Part shown: piece after piece, positions 8,203 through 19,548 of the stretch
Position numbering within the stretch: the stretch's first letter is position 1
Layout of the letters: every line of letters begins with the position of its first letter
From: Roseateles chitinivorans
Lineage (GTDB): Bacteria > Pseudomonadota > Gammaproteobacteria > Burkholderiales > Burkholderiaceae_C
NCBI RefSeq assembly: GCF_002761755.1
Contig: NZ_PEOG01000053.1
Span: 1-40,453, forward strand
Length of the DNA stretch: 40,453 nucleotides
Direction: 5' to 3'
Program-made: the position numbers and the translations under genes
Notes under the pieces: model-generated
What the model was told of the DNA's origin: nothing
What the model saw: the letters and a program-made list of their open reading frames with translations, nothing else
Database searches by the model: none

Positions 8203-8994
8203 ATGTCCCTGCCCGTTGCCGCAACTCCTTCCGCGCCCCAGCCCCGCGCCAATCTCCTGCTCGTGCAGATGCCCGAGGAGGATCAGGCCCGCTGGTCCGG
8301 ACAGCTCGAGACCGTCGAGCTGCTCAAGGGGCGCGTGCTGTTCGAGGCCGGGGCTCCCGCCACCCATGTGTATTTCCCGATCACCGCGATCGTGTCGCTG
8401 ATCCACACCACGCATTCCGGTGATTCGGCGCAGGTCGCGATGATCGGCTCGGAAGGCGCCGCCGGCCTGGCGGCCGCGATGGGCGGCGAATCGCCCGCCT
8501 GCCGCGCCGTCGTGCAGCGCGCCGGCCTGGCCTTCCGCATGCGGGTGCCGCTGGTGCGCGAGGAGTTGATGCGCCCCGGTGCGTCGACGCAGCTGCTGCT
8601 GCGCTACCTGCAGTCGCTGATCTCGCAGATCGCGCACACCGCGGTCTGCAATCGCCATCACTCGCTGGAGCGGCAGCTGTGCCGCTGGCTGCTGCTGTGC
8701 CTGGACCGTCAACATGGGCATTGCGAGCTGTCGGTCACCCAGGAGCTCATCGCCAATCTGCTGGGCGTGCGCCGGGAAGGCGTCACCGAAAGCGCCCAGC
8801 GCCTCCAGGCCGCCGGCCTGATCCGTTACTCCCGCGGACATATCGCGGTGCTGGACCGACCGGGGCTGGAAGCCCGGGCCTGCGAGTGCTACGCCCTGCT
8901 CAAGCAGGACTTCAAGCGCTTGCTGCCCCAGGACCCCGACGGCGTGAACGCGGCCACCTCTGCCACCTTCGCGCCCATCGCCGTGCAGGCCTGA
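8203..8994 (+). CDS. Crp/Fnr-family transcriptional regulator
   Basis: A 263-residue cytoplasmic regulator. The cupin-like effector domain (about 25-150) includes GRVLFEAGAPATHVYFP and a GSEGAAGL stretch in place of the cAMP-contact motif, so cAMP binding is doubtful. There are no N-terminal Fnr-type cysteine clusters. A helix-turn-helix follows (about 178-225): LSVTQELIANLLGVRREGVT. Proteins of this architecture are common in Burkholderiales and their ligand is generally unknown. I chose the ATG at 8203 because GGAG sits 7 nt upstream; in-frame TTG 8155 and ATG 8179 are less likely. It lies between two PEP-CTERM genes and could regulate them (inference from position only). Confidence 0.85.
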   Translation: MSLPVAATPSAPQPRANLLLVQMPEEDQARWSGQLETVELLKGRVLFEAGAPATHVYFPITAIVSLIHTTHSGDSAQVAMIGSEGAAGLAAAMGGESPACRAVVQRAGLAFRMRVPLVREELMRPGASTQLLLRYLQSLISQIAHTAVCNRHHSLERQLCRWLLLCLDRQHGHCELSVTQELIANLLGVRREGVTESAQRLQAAGLIRYSRGHIAVLDRPGLEARACECYALLKQDFKRLLPQDPDGVNAATSATFAPIAVQA

Positions 8995-9030
8995 GGGCTT
9001 CTTCGCATCGCTTCAAAGCATCGCAGTGGA

Positions 9031-9051
9031 CGTCCCGTCGGGGACGGGACG
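9031..9051. terminator. Perfect 9-bp hairpin after the Crp-like gene (no T-run)
   Basis: CGTCCCGTC at 9031-9039 pairs with GACGGGACG at 9043-9051 around a GGG loop, 36 nt past the stop codon. Position suggests a transcription terminator, but no T-tract follows. Confidence 0.45.
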
Positions 9052-9126
9052 CCGTCGAGCGTTGGTTGAACGCTCCGTGTCGCGCGCCACGGTGCCGGCC
9101 CGCACCGTCACCGTGTCGCGCGGGTC

Positions 9127-9170
9127 GGTCCGGAACCTCCGGGCACCCGCATGCCCTCGTGTTCCGGACC
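9127..9170. repeat. Perfect 10-bp inverted repeat between convergent genes
   Basis: GGTCCGGAAC at 9127-9136 and GTTCCGGACC at 9161-9170 are separated by 24 nt. A third, 7-bp repeat (ACGGTGC 9089-9095 with GCACCGT 9102-9108) lies between this and the hairpin at 9031. Together they fill the 215-bp space between the Crp-like gene and the convergent PEP-CTERM gene. Bidirectional termination is the simplest reading. Confidence 0.5.
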
Positions 9171-9209
9171 CTGGACCTGGACCAGCCCCGGAAGGGACCG
9201 GTCGCACGA

Positions 9210-10010
9210 TCACTTCTCCGTGCGGCCGCGACGGCGCGCCACGAAGCCGATGGCGCCCAGACCGGCGAGCAGCATCGCGTAGGTCGAAGGCTCCGGCACC
9301 ACCGCGGCGGCGAAGTTGATCGAGCCGCCGCCCTGGCGGATGCGGAATCCGCCGGCGAAGGGCTCGACCTGCGACGTCGTGTTGGAGAACGAGGTCAGCG
9401 CCATGTCGTACAGCGGCAGCGAGGTCTGGAAGCCCGGCACCAGCCAGTTCAGCGTCAGCTTGGCATTGGCCGACGGGTTGAAGGTGCCGTCGCCCAGCGG
9501 CGTGGTCGCCACCGTGCCCAGCAGCAGCGAGCCGCTGGCCAGGGCGACTTCGCCGGTCGCGGTTTCGGTCGGGGTGTTGCCCGAGAAGCCGAACGACGAG
9601 GTGCCGTTGTAACCGTACAGGGTGTAGGTCAGCGAGGTCAGCGTGCCCACCGTGGACACCGAGCCCGGGTCACCGGCCTGCGTCAGCGTGCCGTTGCCGC
9701 TGAACTGGATGTAGAAGCCGTAGTCCGAGTTCAGGCCGTTGGACGGCAGCGTGATGCCGCCCAGCTGGGCGGCGCTGACGGACAGGTAGCCCGATTCGGT
9801 GAACGTGTTGCCGGCCCCGAAGGTGATGGTCGAGTAGTTCGACACCAGCAGGTTGTCGGCGGTGAACGCCGAGCCGTTCAAGCCGGCGGTGGCCGGGTCC
9901 CAGGTGAATTGCGGCAGCGCGGAAGCGCTGGCGCTGACGGCGGCCAGGGCGAGGGCCAGCAGGGTGCGCTGGAACGCCACAGGCTTGCGGGAGAGCAAAG
10001 GCAGGGTCAT
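9210..10010 (-). CDS. PEP-CTERM exported protein, flocculation-associated PepA-like
   Basis: A 266-residue secreted protein. The signal peptide is about residues 1-31, ending SASASA before LPQFTWD. The mature region is rich in Gly, Ser, Thr and Asn with beta-type repeats (SLTYTLYGYNGTSSFGF), has no catalytic motif, and has the general look of the PepA family needed for floc formation in Zoogloea. The C-terminus VPEPSTYAMLLAGLGAIGFV followed by ARRRGR is a canonical exosortase-sorted PEP-CTERM signal. The start at 10010 has GGAG about 8 nt upstream. In Zoogloea, PepA is transcribed by sigma-54; here only a weak GG-N10-GC (10091-10078) was found, so that link is not supported by the promoter. 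The PepA assignment is tentative; PEP-CTERM is firm. Confidence 0.75.
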   Translation of the reverse strand: MTLPLLSRKPVAFQRTLLALALAAVSASASALPQFTWDPATAGLNGSAFTADNLLVSNYSTITFGAGNTFTESGYLSVSAAQLGGITLPSNGLNSDYGFYIQFSGNGTLTQAGDPGSVSTVGTLTSLTYTLYGYNGTSSFGFSGNTPTETATGEVALASGSLLLGTVATTPLGDGTFNPSANAKLTLNWLVPGFQTSLPLYDMALTSFSNTTSQVEPFAGGFRIRQGGGSINFAAAVVPEPSTYAMLLAGLGAIGFVARRRGRTEK

Positions 10011-10353
10011 GGTGGTTGCTCCGATAGAAAGATGTCCGCCAATCGCGGACGGCGCAGTGTCACCACCCCTCCAGAGAGCGTCTGTACGTCCACCCACATA
10101 AAAACGGCCACGGCCCGGCGCTGTACCCGGAAGGTGCGACGAACAGGCCCCGGCGTGCCTGGAACGCCCCCGCGTTCGCGGGATGCCGCATGTGCGCGGC
10201 GGGCGACATCCCCGATGCCATCGGGGCCGGGCCCGGCTTCTCCGCGACGTGTCAGCGCGAATTACTGCGCTCGTCGGGCGCTTTTCGGCGTCCGCCTCGG
10301 CGCCGCCGCACCGGACAATCGCGCATCGCCTCCGACACGCCTTGCCGCCTGCC
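10011..10353. other. Intergenic region upstream of the PepA-like gene
   Basis: This 343-bp stretch separates the PepA-like gene from the small membrane protein. It includes an A/T-containing patch (10097-10104) unusual for this window and the stem-loop at 10034-10050. No credible ORF was found; the long open frames here are Arg/Pro/Ala-rich products of GC bias. Confidence 0.55.
10034..10050 (-). promoter_or_regulatory. Stem-loop in the leader of the PepA-like gene
   Basis: GTCCGC at 10034-10039 and GCGGAC at 10045-10050 pair around a 5-nt loop, 24-40 nt upstream of the start codon at 10010. It mirrors the stem-loop upstream of the SGNH PEP-CTERM gene, though the sequences differ. It is a possible operator or mRNA structure. 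Confidence 0.35.
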
Positions 10354-10653
10354 ATGTCCCAGCCCGTCCGCTCCGCCGCTTCCGCCGCCCTCACCTCCAC
10401 CGCCGCCTCCGGCATCGCGGGGCTGATGCTGGGACAGATCGTGCTGGCGCTCGCGCTGCACCACAACCGCTCGGTGGAGGGACTGGGGTTCGCGCTGGTC
10501 TTCCTGCTGGCCGGTGGCGCCGCGGTGGCCTGCTTCCTGACGCATCGTCACCAGCAACGACGCCCGCGCCAGGAGCCCGCGCCGCTGCGCCTGTGGCTCA
10601 TCGCGCTGGCGGGTGGCGTGCTGGCCTCGATGCTCTTCATCGGCGCGCTCTGA
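10354..10653 (+). CDS. Small three-helix membrane protein of unknown function
   Basis: A 99-residue hydrophobic protein with three predicted transmembrane helices, at roughly residues 18-36 (GIAGLMLGQIVLALAL), 43-61 (GFALVFLLAGGAAVACFL) and 80-98 (LWLIALAGGVLASMLFIGAL). A basic, Gln/Arg-rich cytoplasmic loop lies between helices 2 and 3. It resembles no family I can name. The ATG at 10354 was chosen because it directly precedes the hydrophobic part; the ribosome site is weak and the upstream in-frame extension is Arg-rich and unlike protein. It appears monocistronic. Confidence 0.5.
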   Translation: MSQPVRSAASAALTSTAASGIAGLMLGQIVLALALHHNRSVEGLGFALVFLLAGGAAVACFLTHRHQQRRPRQEPAPLRLWLIALAGGVLASMLFIGAL

Positions 10654-10893
10654 GCGCGTTCCGCGGGCCCGGCAGGCGGGCACCACCCTTGCCCTCGAGC
10701 CGCGATGCCCACTGATCGCCACGCCCGCACCTCTGCCGCCGACGCCGCGTCCCGCAAACGCGCGCCGTCGACGACGCCTGGGCGCGACGCACGGCGGGCC
10801 TCGCCGCACCGATTCCGCAACGGCCGCGGCTGAGCGGCGCCGGCGGCGCGCGCGCGCTGCCGGCGGCTTCTCTTCACGACATCCGACACCACG

Positions 10894-10917
10894 AGTGCGC
10901 CAGTGCGCCAGTGCGCC
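10894..10917. repeat. 8-bp tandem repeat, three perfect copies
   Basis: AGTGCGCC is repeated three times without interruption, ending 29 nt before the stop of the acidic disordered protein gene (which reads toward it). The surrounding 10654-10946 region shows no gene. Confidence 0.6.
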
Positions 10918-10946
10918 GGTCACGCCGGGCATCGCGGACCCACGCT

Positions 10947-11333
10947 TCAGGTCGTGGTGTCGTCCTCGTGCTCAGGATCCGGCCCCGCCGACGGATCGTC
11001 GCCGCTGGCAAGGTCCTCGACGTCGATCGAGGCGTCGACATCCTCGGGGGCCGGCGAGTGGCTCACCCGGTCCGGCAGGATGTCCGCGGCGTCGGTCGCG
11101 CCGCCCGGCGTCGCCGAGCCGCGCTCGCCGGTGCCGAAGCGGTCGGTGTCGCTGGCGGGATCGGCGGGGGTCGCGCCGAGTTCGTCCGGGTCGTCCGGTC
11201 GCGTGCTCAGCGGACGTTCGCCCAGCACGTCGCTGCCGCTGTCGGAGCTGTCGCTCGGGCCGAGCGAATCGGTGCCGCGTCCCTTGGACTGCGTCGGGGC
11301 GGTCTCGCCGCCAAGGATGCTGCTGGTGGCCAT
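10947..11333 (-). CDS. Acidic, intrinsically disordered protein (hydrophilin-like)
   Basis: A 128-residue protein almost without hydrophobic clusters, rich in Asp, Ser, Gly, Thr and Pro, ending in HEDDTTT. There is no signal peptide or known domain. The ribosome site AAGGAG with an ACCCC spacer before ATG 11333 is nearly the same as that of the SDR gene at 32053, and the whole leader is conserved between the two. The composition resembles desiccation/osmotic-stress hydrophilins, an inference only. It is preceded by a sigma-54-type promoter. Confidence 0.7.
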   Translation of the reverse strand: MATSSILGGETAPTQSKGRGTDSLGPSDSSDSGSDVLGERPLSTRPDDPDELGATPADPASDTDRFGTGERGSATPGGATDAADILPDRVSHSPAPEDVDASIDVEDLASGDDPSAGPDPEHEDDTTT

Positions 11334-11375
11334 GGGGTTCTCCTTGCAAGACCGGTGTGGTCGATGCAGGAATTC

Positions 11376-11391
11376 GGCAAGGGCGGGGCCC
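11376..11391 (-). promoter_or_regulatory. Sigma-54-type promoter of the acidic disordered protein gene
   Basis: On the minus strand GGGCCCCGCCCTTGCC gives GG-N8-TTGC. The -12 GC is at 11378-11377, 44 nt before the start codon at 11333. The match to CACG after GG is partial (2 of 4). Confidence 0.5.
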
Positions 11392-11456
11392 GGCAGGCGG
11401 GAGGCGGCGGAGAGGAGTGCCACCGCGGGCATCGGCGCGGGCAGCGCCGGCGGCGA

Positions 11457-12287
11457 TCAGCCGGGGCGCTTCTGGTAGAGGCGTTCCCTGGCGGCGATCT
11501 CGACGAAATCGCCGGCGTGCGCGGAGAAGCGCAGCGTCTCGCGCGCGCCCAGGCCGAGGAAACCATTGCGGCACAGCGCCTCGCTGAACAGGCCCAGTGC
11601 CCGGTCCTGCAGCGCGCGGTTGAAGTAGATCAGCACGTTGCGGCAGGACACCAGCTGCACCTCGGCGAAGACGCTGTCGGTGGACAGGCTGTGATCGCTG
11701 AAGACGATGCGCTCCTTGAGCGACTTGTCCATCAGCACATGGTCGTAGGCCGCGGTGTAGTACTCCGACAGCGAACCCCGTCCGCCCGAGGCGCGGTGGT
11801 TCTCCGAGAACAGCGGCACCTGGTCCATCCGGTACACCCCGGCCTGCGCCTGGGCGAGCGCCTCGTGGCTGATGTCGGTCGCGTAGATCAGCGTGCGCTC
11901 CAGCAGCCCTTCCTCCTTCATGAGGATCGCCATCGAGTAGGCCTCCTCGCCGCCGCTGCAGCCCGCCACCCAGATCCGCAGCGACGGAAAGGTGCGCAGC
12001 ACCGGCACGACCTGCTCGCGCAGCGCGCGGAAGTACTCGGGGTCGCGGAACATCTCGCTGACCTGCACCGTCAGGTCGGCCAGCACCGAGCGGAAGACCT
12101 CGGCTTCGCGCAGCAGCCGGCCCTGCAGCTGCGACAGGTTGGCGCAGTGGAAGCGCTGCATCGCCGCCTTCAGGCGGCGGCGCAGCGAGGTGCCGGCGTA
12201 GTCGCGGAAGTCGTAGTGGTAGCGCTCGTAGATCGCTTCCAGGATCAACCGGACCTCGATGTCCAGCTCGGGGGCTCCGTGCGCCAT
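11457..12287 (-). CDS. CheR-type protein-glutamate O-methyltransferase
   Basis: A 276-residue S-adenosylmethionine-dependent methyltransferase of the chemoreceptor CheR family. The N-terminal all-helical CheR domain (about 12-70) is followed by the catalytic domain with SAM motif I RIWVAGCSGGEEAYSMAI, the acidic motif ATDISHEAL, and CRNVLIYFN near residue 218. It lacks the tetratricopeptide or PAS extensions of larger CheR fusions. It starts 13 bp after the stop of the CHASE3 hybrid kinase and is clearly co-transcribed with it. No CheB, CheA or receptor gene is nearby. The methyl acceptor may be the long glutamate-rich coiled coil of the upstream kinase (inference). Confidence 0.88.
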   Translation of the reverse strand: MAHGAPELDIEVRLILEAIYERYHYDFRDYAGTSLRRRLKAAMQRFHCANLSQLQGRLLREAEVFRSVLADLTVQVSEMFRDPEYFRALREQVVPVLRTFPSLRIWVAGCSGGEEAYSMAILMKEEGLLERTLIYATDISHEALAQAQAGVYRMDQVPLFSENHRASGGRGSLSEYYTAAYDHVLMDKSLKERIVFSDHSLSTDSVFAEVQLVSCRNVLIYFNRALQDRALGLFSEALCRNGFLGLGARETLRFSAHAGDFVEIAARERLYQKRPG

Positions 12288-12300
12288 CGGCCGGTCGTCC

Positions 12301-15891
<3,591 letters not shown>

Positions 15892-15994
15892 GAATGCGCA
15901 AACGGGGCGGCCGGGGCGGGGGCGCATGCTAGCGCGCCCTCGTCCCGGCCGGCCCCAGGGATCCTCTCGGGGGGCTGTCGATGACCCTGGCCGA

Positions 15995-16786
15995 TCACTC
16001 GCGCGGCTCGCCGCGCGCGTTGACGGTCACGGTCGCTCCCGGCGGCTGCCGGGTCTGCATGTAGTGCTCCTGTCCGTTGAAGCGATAGGTCACGTCCCAG
16101 AACTGCGGGTTGCCGCCACTGGGCGCCGCTCCGCAGCGCTGCACATTGCGCACGTCGTTGCGGTTCACATTGCTGCCGACCACCGCGCCGCCGATCGCGC
16201 CGGCCGCGGTCGTCACCGCCTGCCCGCCGCCGCCGCCGAACTGATGGCCCAGGATGCCGCCCAGCACGCCGCCGATCACCGCGCCGCCGACGTTGGGTCG
16301 GTCCCGCACTTCCTTCTGCTCGATCCAGCAGCGCTGCTGCTCATTGCCCATCACGGCGCGCACCGAGACCACCTGCGCCTGGTACAGCGTCTCTTCGCCA
16401 CGGCGGTAGTAGGTGGGCTGCGGGTCGGGTCCGTAGCGGTCGCGGCCGACCTCGGCGCGCTCGTCCACCCGGCGCGCCGAGCTGATCCGATTGTCCAGAC
16501 CCATGGACCGCAGCGACGGATAGCTGCCCGGCTGCAGCACCCGGCAGCGACCGCGATAGTCCGGGTCCTCGCAGACCTCCCAGCGCTCGCCGCGGACCTC
16601 GATCGAGGATGCGCGGTCGTTGAAGCCGATCTCCTTGAGGAAGCGGACTTGCGAGTCGATGCCGCCGGTGCGGCCGCGGAACTGCTCGTCCTCGTAGAAC
16701 GTGATGTCGGCCATCGCCTGGCCGGCCAGGACGCAGGCGGCGGCCGCGACGGCCGCCTTCATCATGCGGGTGGAGCAAGGCTTCAT
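15995..16786 (-). CDS. Exported beta/gamma-crystallin and glycine-zipper protein
   Basis: A 263-residue envelope protein. The signal peptide ends near residue 26 (AGQAMA before DITFYED). Two beta/gamma-crystallin-type Greek-key motifs follow (ITFYEDEQFRGRTGGI about 28-43 and CEDPDYRGRCRVLQPGSYPSL about 72-92). A linker is followed by a glycine-zipper 2TM segment (GGAVIGGVLGGILGHQFGG, GAIGGAVVG, about 167-205) and a small C-terminal domain with Cys. Glycine-zipper segments insert in the outer membrane in the Rick17/SlyB type. The likely role is envelope integrity; the ligand (calcium in many crystallin domains) is unproven. The start 16786 has GGGGA six bases upstream. It precedes the CHASE3 kinase gene on the same strand by 103 bp. 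Confidence 0.78.
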   Translation of the reverse strand: MKPCSTRMMKAAVAAAACVLAGQAMADITFYEDEQFRGRTGGIDSQVRFLKEIGFNDRASSIEVRGERWEVCEDPDYRGRCRVLQPGSYPSLRSMGLDNRISSARRVDERAEVGRDRYGPDPQPTYYRRGEETLYQAQVVSVRAVMGNEQQRCWIEQKEVRDRPNVGGAVIGGVLGGILGHQFGGGGGQAVTTAAGAIGGAVVGSNVNRNDVRNVQRCGAAPSGGNPQFWDVTYRFNGQEHYMQTRQPPGATVTVNARGEPRE

Positions 16787-16947
16787 GACGGTCCCCATCA
16801 TGTGGATGCGATGCTTCCACTGTGGTCCAGCGTCGCGCCGCGGTCTGTCGGGCCGCGCTGTTCCAGGTTGTAGGACGCAATGCCGCGCGCGGACGCGCCT
16901 CCGCGACTCCGCGCGACACGGCTGGACCGCTGCCCCATCACGGCCTC

Positions 16948-18066
16948 TCAACGCTCCGACTGCAGCCGCGGCAGGAGCAGCTCGAACATCGTGCCCTGCC
17001 GTGCCCGCGACGCGCCGATCAGTGAGCCGCCATGGGCCCGCGCCACCCGCTCCGGCTCTTCCAACCCGGGCCCGACCTGGGCCGAGGACATGCCCGACAC
17101 CGGTTCGGTGCCGCCGAACAGGTGGATCGCGGCTTCCGGTTCCAGCACCCGATCGAAACTGATCCGCAGCGTCAGCGATCGGTGGGCCGAGCCGTCGACC
17201 TGGATCTGGATCGCGCAGTCGCCCGCATGGGTGGCGCCCTGGATGATCAGCCGGTCGATGGCCTGGGCCATCAGTTCCGGATCGAAGTCGCCGGTGGTGT
17301 CGCCCAGGCGCTCGAAGGCCGGCGGCACCCACATCACGGCCTGGTTGCTCTCGACGTCCAGCCGCTGTGCCGCCAGCGAGGCCAGGTCGCCGCGCACCGG
17401 CTGGACCTGCAGCAGCTCGCAGGGTCGCCGCGCCAGGCTGCCCAGGTGATCGACCTGGCGGCCCAGCAGCATCGCCGCCGCCTTGACCCGTTGGCCCGCC
17501 TTCTGCAGCGAGGGCGACTCGGTCTGGCGGATCAGCAGCTCCGCGTTGAGCATCATGACCGACAGCGGGCTGCGGATGTCGTGGCTCAGCGCGCCCAGCA
17601 TCAGCGCATTGACCCGCGCCAGGCGCTCCTGCTCGACGATGCGCTCGGCCAGCAGCAGGCGTTGGCGGTGCAGGTCGGCGAAGACGGCGACCTTGCTGCG
17701 CAGCACATGCGCGTCCACCGGCTTGTAGATGAAGTCGACGGCCCCGGCCTCGTAGCCCTTGAAGCTGCGCTGCGACTCTTGCGAGCCGGCGGTCAGGAAG
17801 ATGATCGGAACGTGCCGTGTACGCTCCGCGCCGCGCATCAGCTCGGCCAGCGCGAAGCCATCCATGCCCGGCATCTGCACGTCCAGCAGCGCCAGCATCA
17901 CGTCGTGCACCAGCAGCAGTTCAAGCGCGGCGGGACCGGATTCCGCCGTCAGCACGCGCAGCCCCGAGTCGGCCAGCAACGCCTTCATCGCGAGCAGGTT
18001 CTGCGGCTTGTCGTCCACCACCAGCACGCTGATCTCATCGGCCACGTCGTTCTCCCAATCGTTCAT
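16948..18066 (-). CDS. Response regulator-histidine kinase fusion with degenerate ATP-binding domain
   Basis: A 372-residue soluble protein. The receiver (12-128) has acceptor Asp62 in LALLDVQMPGMDG and Lys in FIYKPVD. HisKA follows with His162 in GALSHDIRSPLS. The C-terminal HATPase region (about 235-368) is atypical. The N-box reads DRLIIQGATHAG, with Gln276 where Asn is expected; the G1 DxGxG motif is absent (ISFDRVLEP); only the tail AHGGSLIG...GTMFELLLPR is recognisable. It may be a pseudokinase or phosphotransfer adaptor. It is divergent from the stressosome operon (184 bp apart), so it may belong to that pathway. It has its own sigma-54-type promoter. The start at 18066 precedes the receiver by 12 residues. 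Confidence 0.85.
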   Translation of the reverse strand: MNDWENDVADEISVLVVDDKPQNLLAMKALLADSGLRVLTAESGPAALELLLVHDVMLALLDVQMPGMDGFALAELMRGAERTRHVPIIFLTAGSQESQRSFKGYEAGAVDFIYKPVDAHVLRSKVAVFADLHRQRLLLAERIVEQERLARVNALMLGALSHDIRSPLSVMMLNAELLIRQTESPSLQKAGQRVKAAAMLLGRQVDHLGSLARRPCELLQVQPVRGDLASLAAQRLDVESNQAVMWVPPAFERLGDTTGDFDPELMAQAIDRLIIQGATHAGDCAIQIQVDGSAHRSLTLRISFDRVLEPEAAIHLFGGTEPVSGMSSAQVGPGLEEPERVARAHGGSLIGASRARQGTMFELLLPRLQSER

Positions 18067-18091
18067 TCGAATGTCTCTGACAGGGGCACCG

Positions 18092-18107
18092 GGCAACCGG
18101 CATGCCC
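18092..18107 (-). promoter_or_regulatory. Sigma-54-type promoter of the REC-kinase gene
   Basis: On the minus strand GGGCATGCCGGTTGCC shows GG-CATG-N4-TTGC, with the -12 GC 27-28 nt before the start codon at 18066. Three of four bases match CACG. Confidence 0.6.
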
Positions 18108-18250
18108 ACGCCGTCTCGGGACATTCCCGCCCCCGATCCTCGCCCGACGACATCGGGACGTGTGAAGCGCCAGAGTAGGATCGCGCCCGCCGCGCCATGC
18201 CGCGCACTTTTTTTGCCCATCCCGGCGTCAACCGCGCCCCAGAGGACCCG

Positions 18251-19114
18251 ATGAAACAGAACAGCGCCGCCGTCGAAGATCTCCTGTCCACCCAGCGCGA
18301 CCGGGTGCTCGCCGAATGGCAGGCCGAACTGGGCACCGGCGGTCGCGCGCTGCCCAGCGAGGGCCGCGAGACCGGCGAACTGCTGGACGCCCTCCTGTCC
18401 GGCGTGCGCGCCAGCGGCAATACCGAGAACTTCGACGACGCCGCCTGGACGCCGGTGCGCGAGGTGCTGGCGGGGCTGTCGCGCTCGCGCGCTGCCCAAG
18501 GCTCGACGGCCGCCGACACCAGCCGCTTCGTGCTGGCGCTCAAGAAGCCGCTGTTCGCCGGCCTGCAACGCCGCTTCGGCGACCAGCCGGCGGTGCTGGT
18601 GGACGCGACCTGGGAGGTGTCCTCCCTGGTGGACCACATGGCACAGCACACCGTCAGCATCTACCAGCGCAGCCGCGAGGACATCATCGCCCGGCAGCAG
18701 CAGGAACTGCTGGAGCTCTCCACCCCCGTGGTCAAGCTCTGGGACGGCGTGCTGGCGGTGCCGATGATCGGCACGCTCGACAGCGGCCGCACCCAGCTGG
18801 TCATGGAAACGCTGCTGCAGCGCATCGTCGAGACCGGCTCCGCGCTGGCGATCATCGACATCACCGGCGTACCGACCGTCGATACGCTGGTCGCCCAGCA
18901 TCTGCTCAAGACCGTCACCGCCATCCGGCTGATGGGCGCGGACGCGATCATCAGCGGCATCCGGCCGCAGATCGCCCAGACCATCGTGCACCTGGGCATC
19001 GACCTGGAAGGCATCACGACCAAGGCGACGCTGGCCGACGCGCTGGCACTGGCGATGCGGCGCGCCGGCTTCGTCGTCACCAAGGCCAAGGCCGCCGCGG
19101 GCGGCGCCGCATGA
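18251..19114 (+). CDS. rsbR: Stressosome scaffold/sensor RsbR (RsbRD-type N-terminus plus STAS)
   Basis: A 287-residue sensor of the stressosome, the cytoplasmic megacomplex that sequesters RsbT until stress. The N-terminal helical domain (about 8-150) is of the non-haem globin-like RsbRD kind, with no visible haem or PAS ligand motif. The STAS domain (about 160-275) keeps both phosphorylatable threonines of B. subtilis RsbR: Thr212 in GVPTVDTLVAQH and Thr244 in GIRPQIAQTIVHLG. The ATG at 18251 has AGAGGA upstream. It overlaps rsbS by ATGA and opens a six-gene operon. The signal it senses is unknown. Confidence 0.9.
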   Translation: MKQNSAAVEDLLSTQRDRVLAEWQAELGTGGRALPSEGRETGELLDALLSGVRASGNTENFDDAAWTPVREVLAGLSRSRAAQGSTAADTSRFVLALKKPLFAGLQRRFGDQPAVLVDATWEVSSLVDHMAQHTVSIYQRSREDIIARQQQELLELSTPVVKLWDGVLAVPMIGTLDSGRTQLVMETLLQRIVETGSALAIIDITGVPTVDTLVAQHLLKTVTAIRLMGADAIISGIRPQIAQTIVHLGIDLEGITTKATLADALALAMRRAGFVVTKAKAAAGGAA

Positions 19115-19548
19115 CGACCCGCATCCCCATCCTGCGCATGGGCAGGACGCTGCTGGTCACCATCCAGGTCGACCTGCAGGACCAGACCGCACTGGCGCTG
19201 CAGGACGACCTGGCCAACCGCATCCAGGAGACCGGCGCGACCGGCGTGCTGATCGACATCTCCGCGCTGGAGATCGTCGACTCCTTCATCGGCCGCATGC
19301 TGGCCGGCATCTCGGGCATCGCCCGGGTGCTGGGCGCCAACTCGGTCGTCGTGGGCATGCAGCCGGCGGTGGCGATCACGTTGGTGGAACTGGGTCTGTC
19401 GCTGCAGGGCGTGAGCACCGCGCTGGACGTCGAGCGCGGCATGGCGCTGCTGCGCCGCGCCGACGAGCAGGCGCAGGCCGCGCTCGACGACGACGCGGCC
19501 GCGCCGACCGACGACGACATCGAGGAGCCGCCCGGTGCCGGCCGCTGA
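19111..19548 (+). CDS. rsbS: Stressosome STAS protein RsbS
   Basis: A 145-residue single STAS domain protein. It is the RsbT-binding partner that forms the stressosome core with RsbR. The phosphorylation site is conserved: Ser58 in LEIVDSFIGRML, matching B. subtilis Ser59. The following GANSVVVGMQPAVAITLVELG is typical of RsbS. An acidic disordered tail of about 25 residues (DDDAAAPTDDDIEEPP), which also encodes the rsbT ribosome site, extends beyond the usual domain length. It overlaps rsbR by 4 nt and rsbT by 14 nt. Confidence 0.92.
   Translation: MTTRIPILRMGRTLLVTIQVDLQDQTALALQDDLANRIQETGATGVLIDISALEIVDSFIGRMLAGISGIARVLGANSVVVGMQPAVAITLVELGLSLQGVSTALDVERGMALLRRADEQAQAALDDDAAAPTDDDIEEPPGAGR

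Noticed and set aside
10078..10091. Possible sigma-54 promoter of the PepA-like gene (GG-N10-GC)
   Set aside because: Lacks TTGC and matches only about half of the consensus; similar for 7937-7950 upstream of the SGNH gene. Kept only as a weak note.
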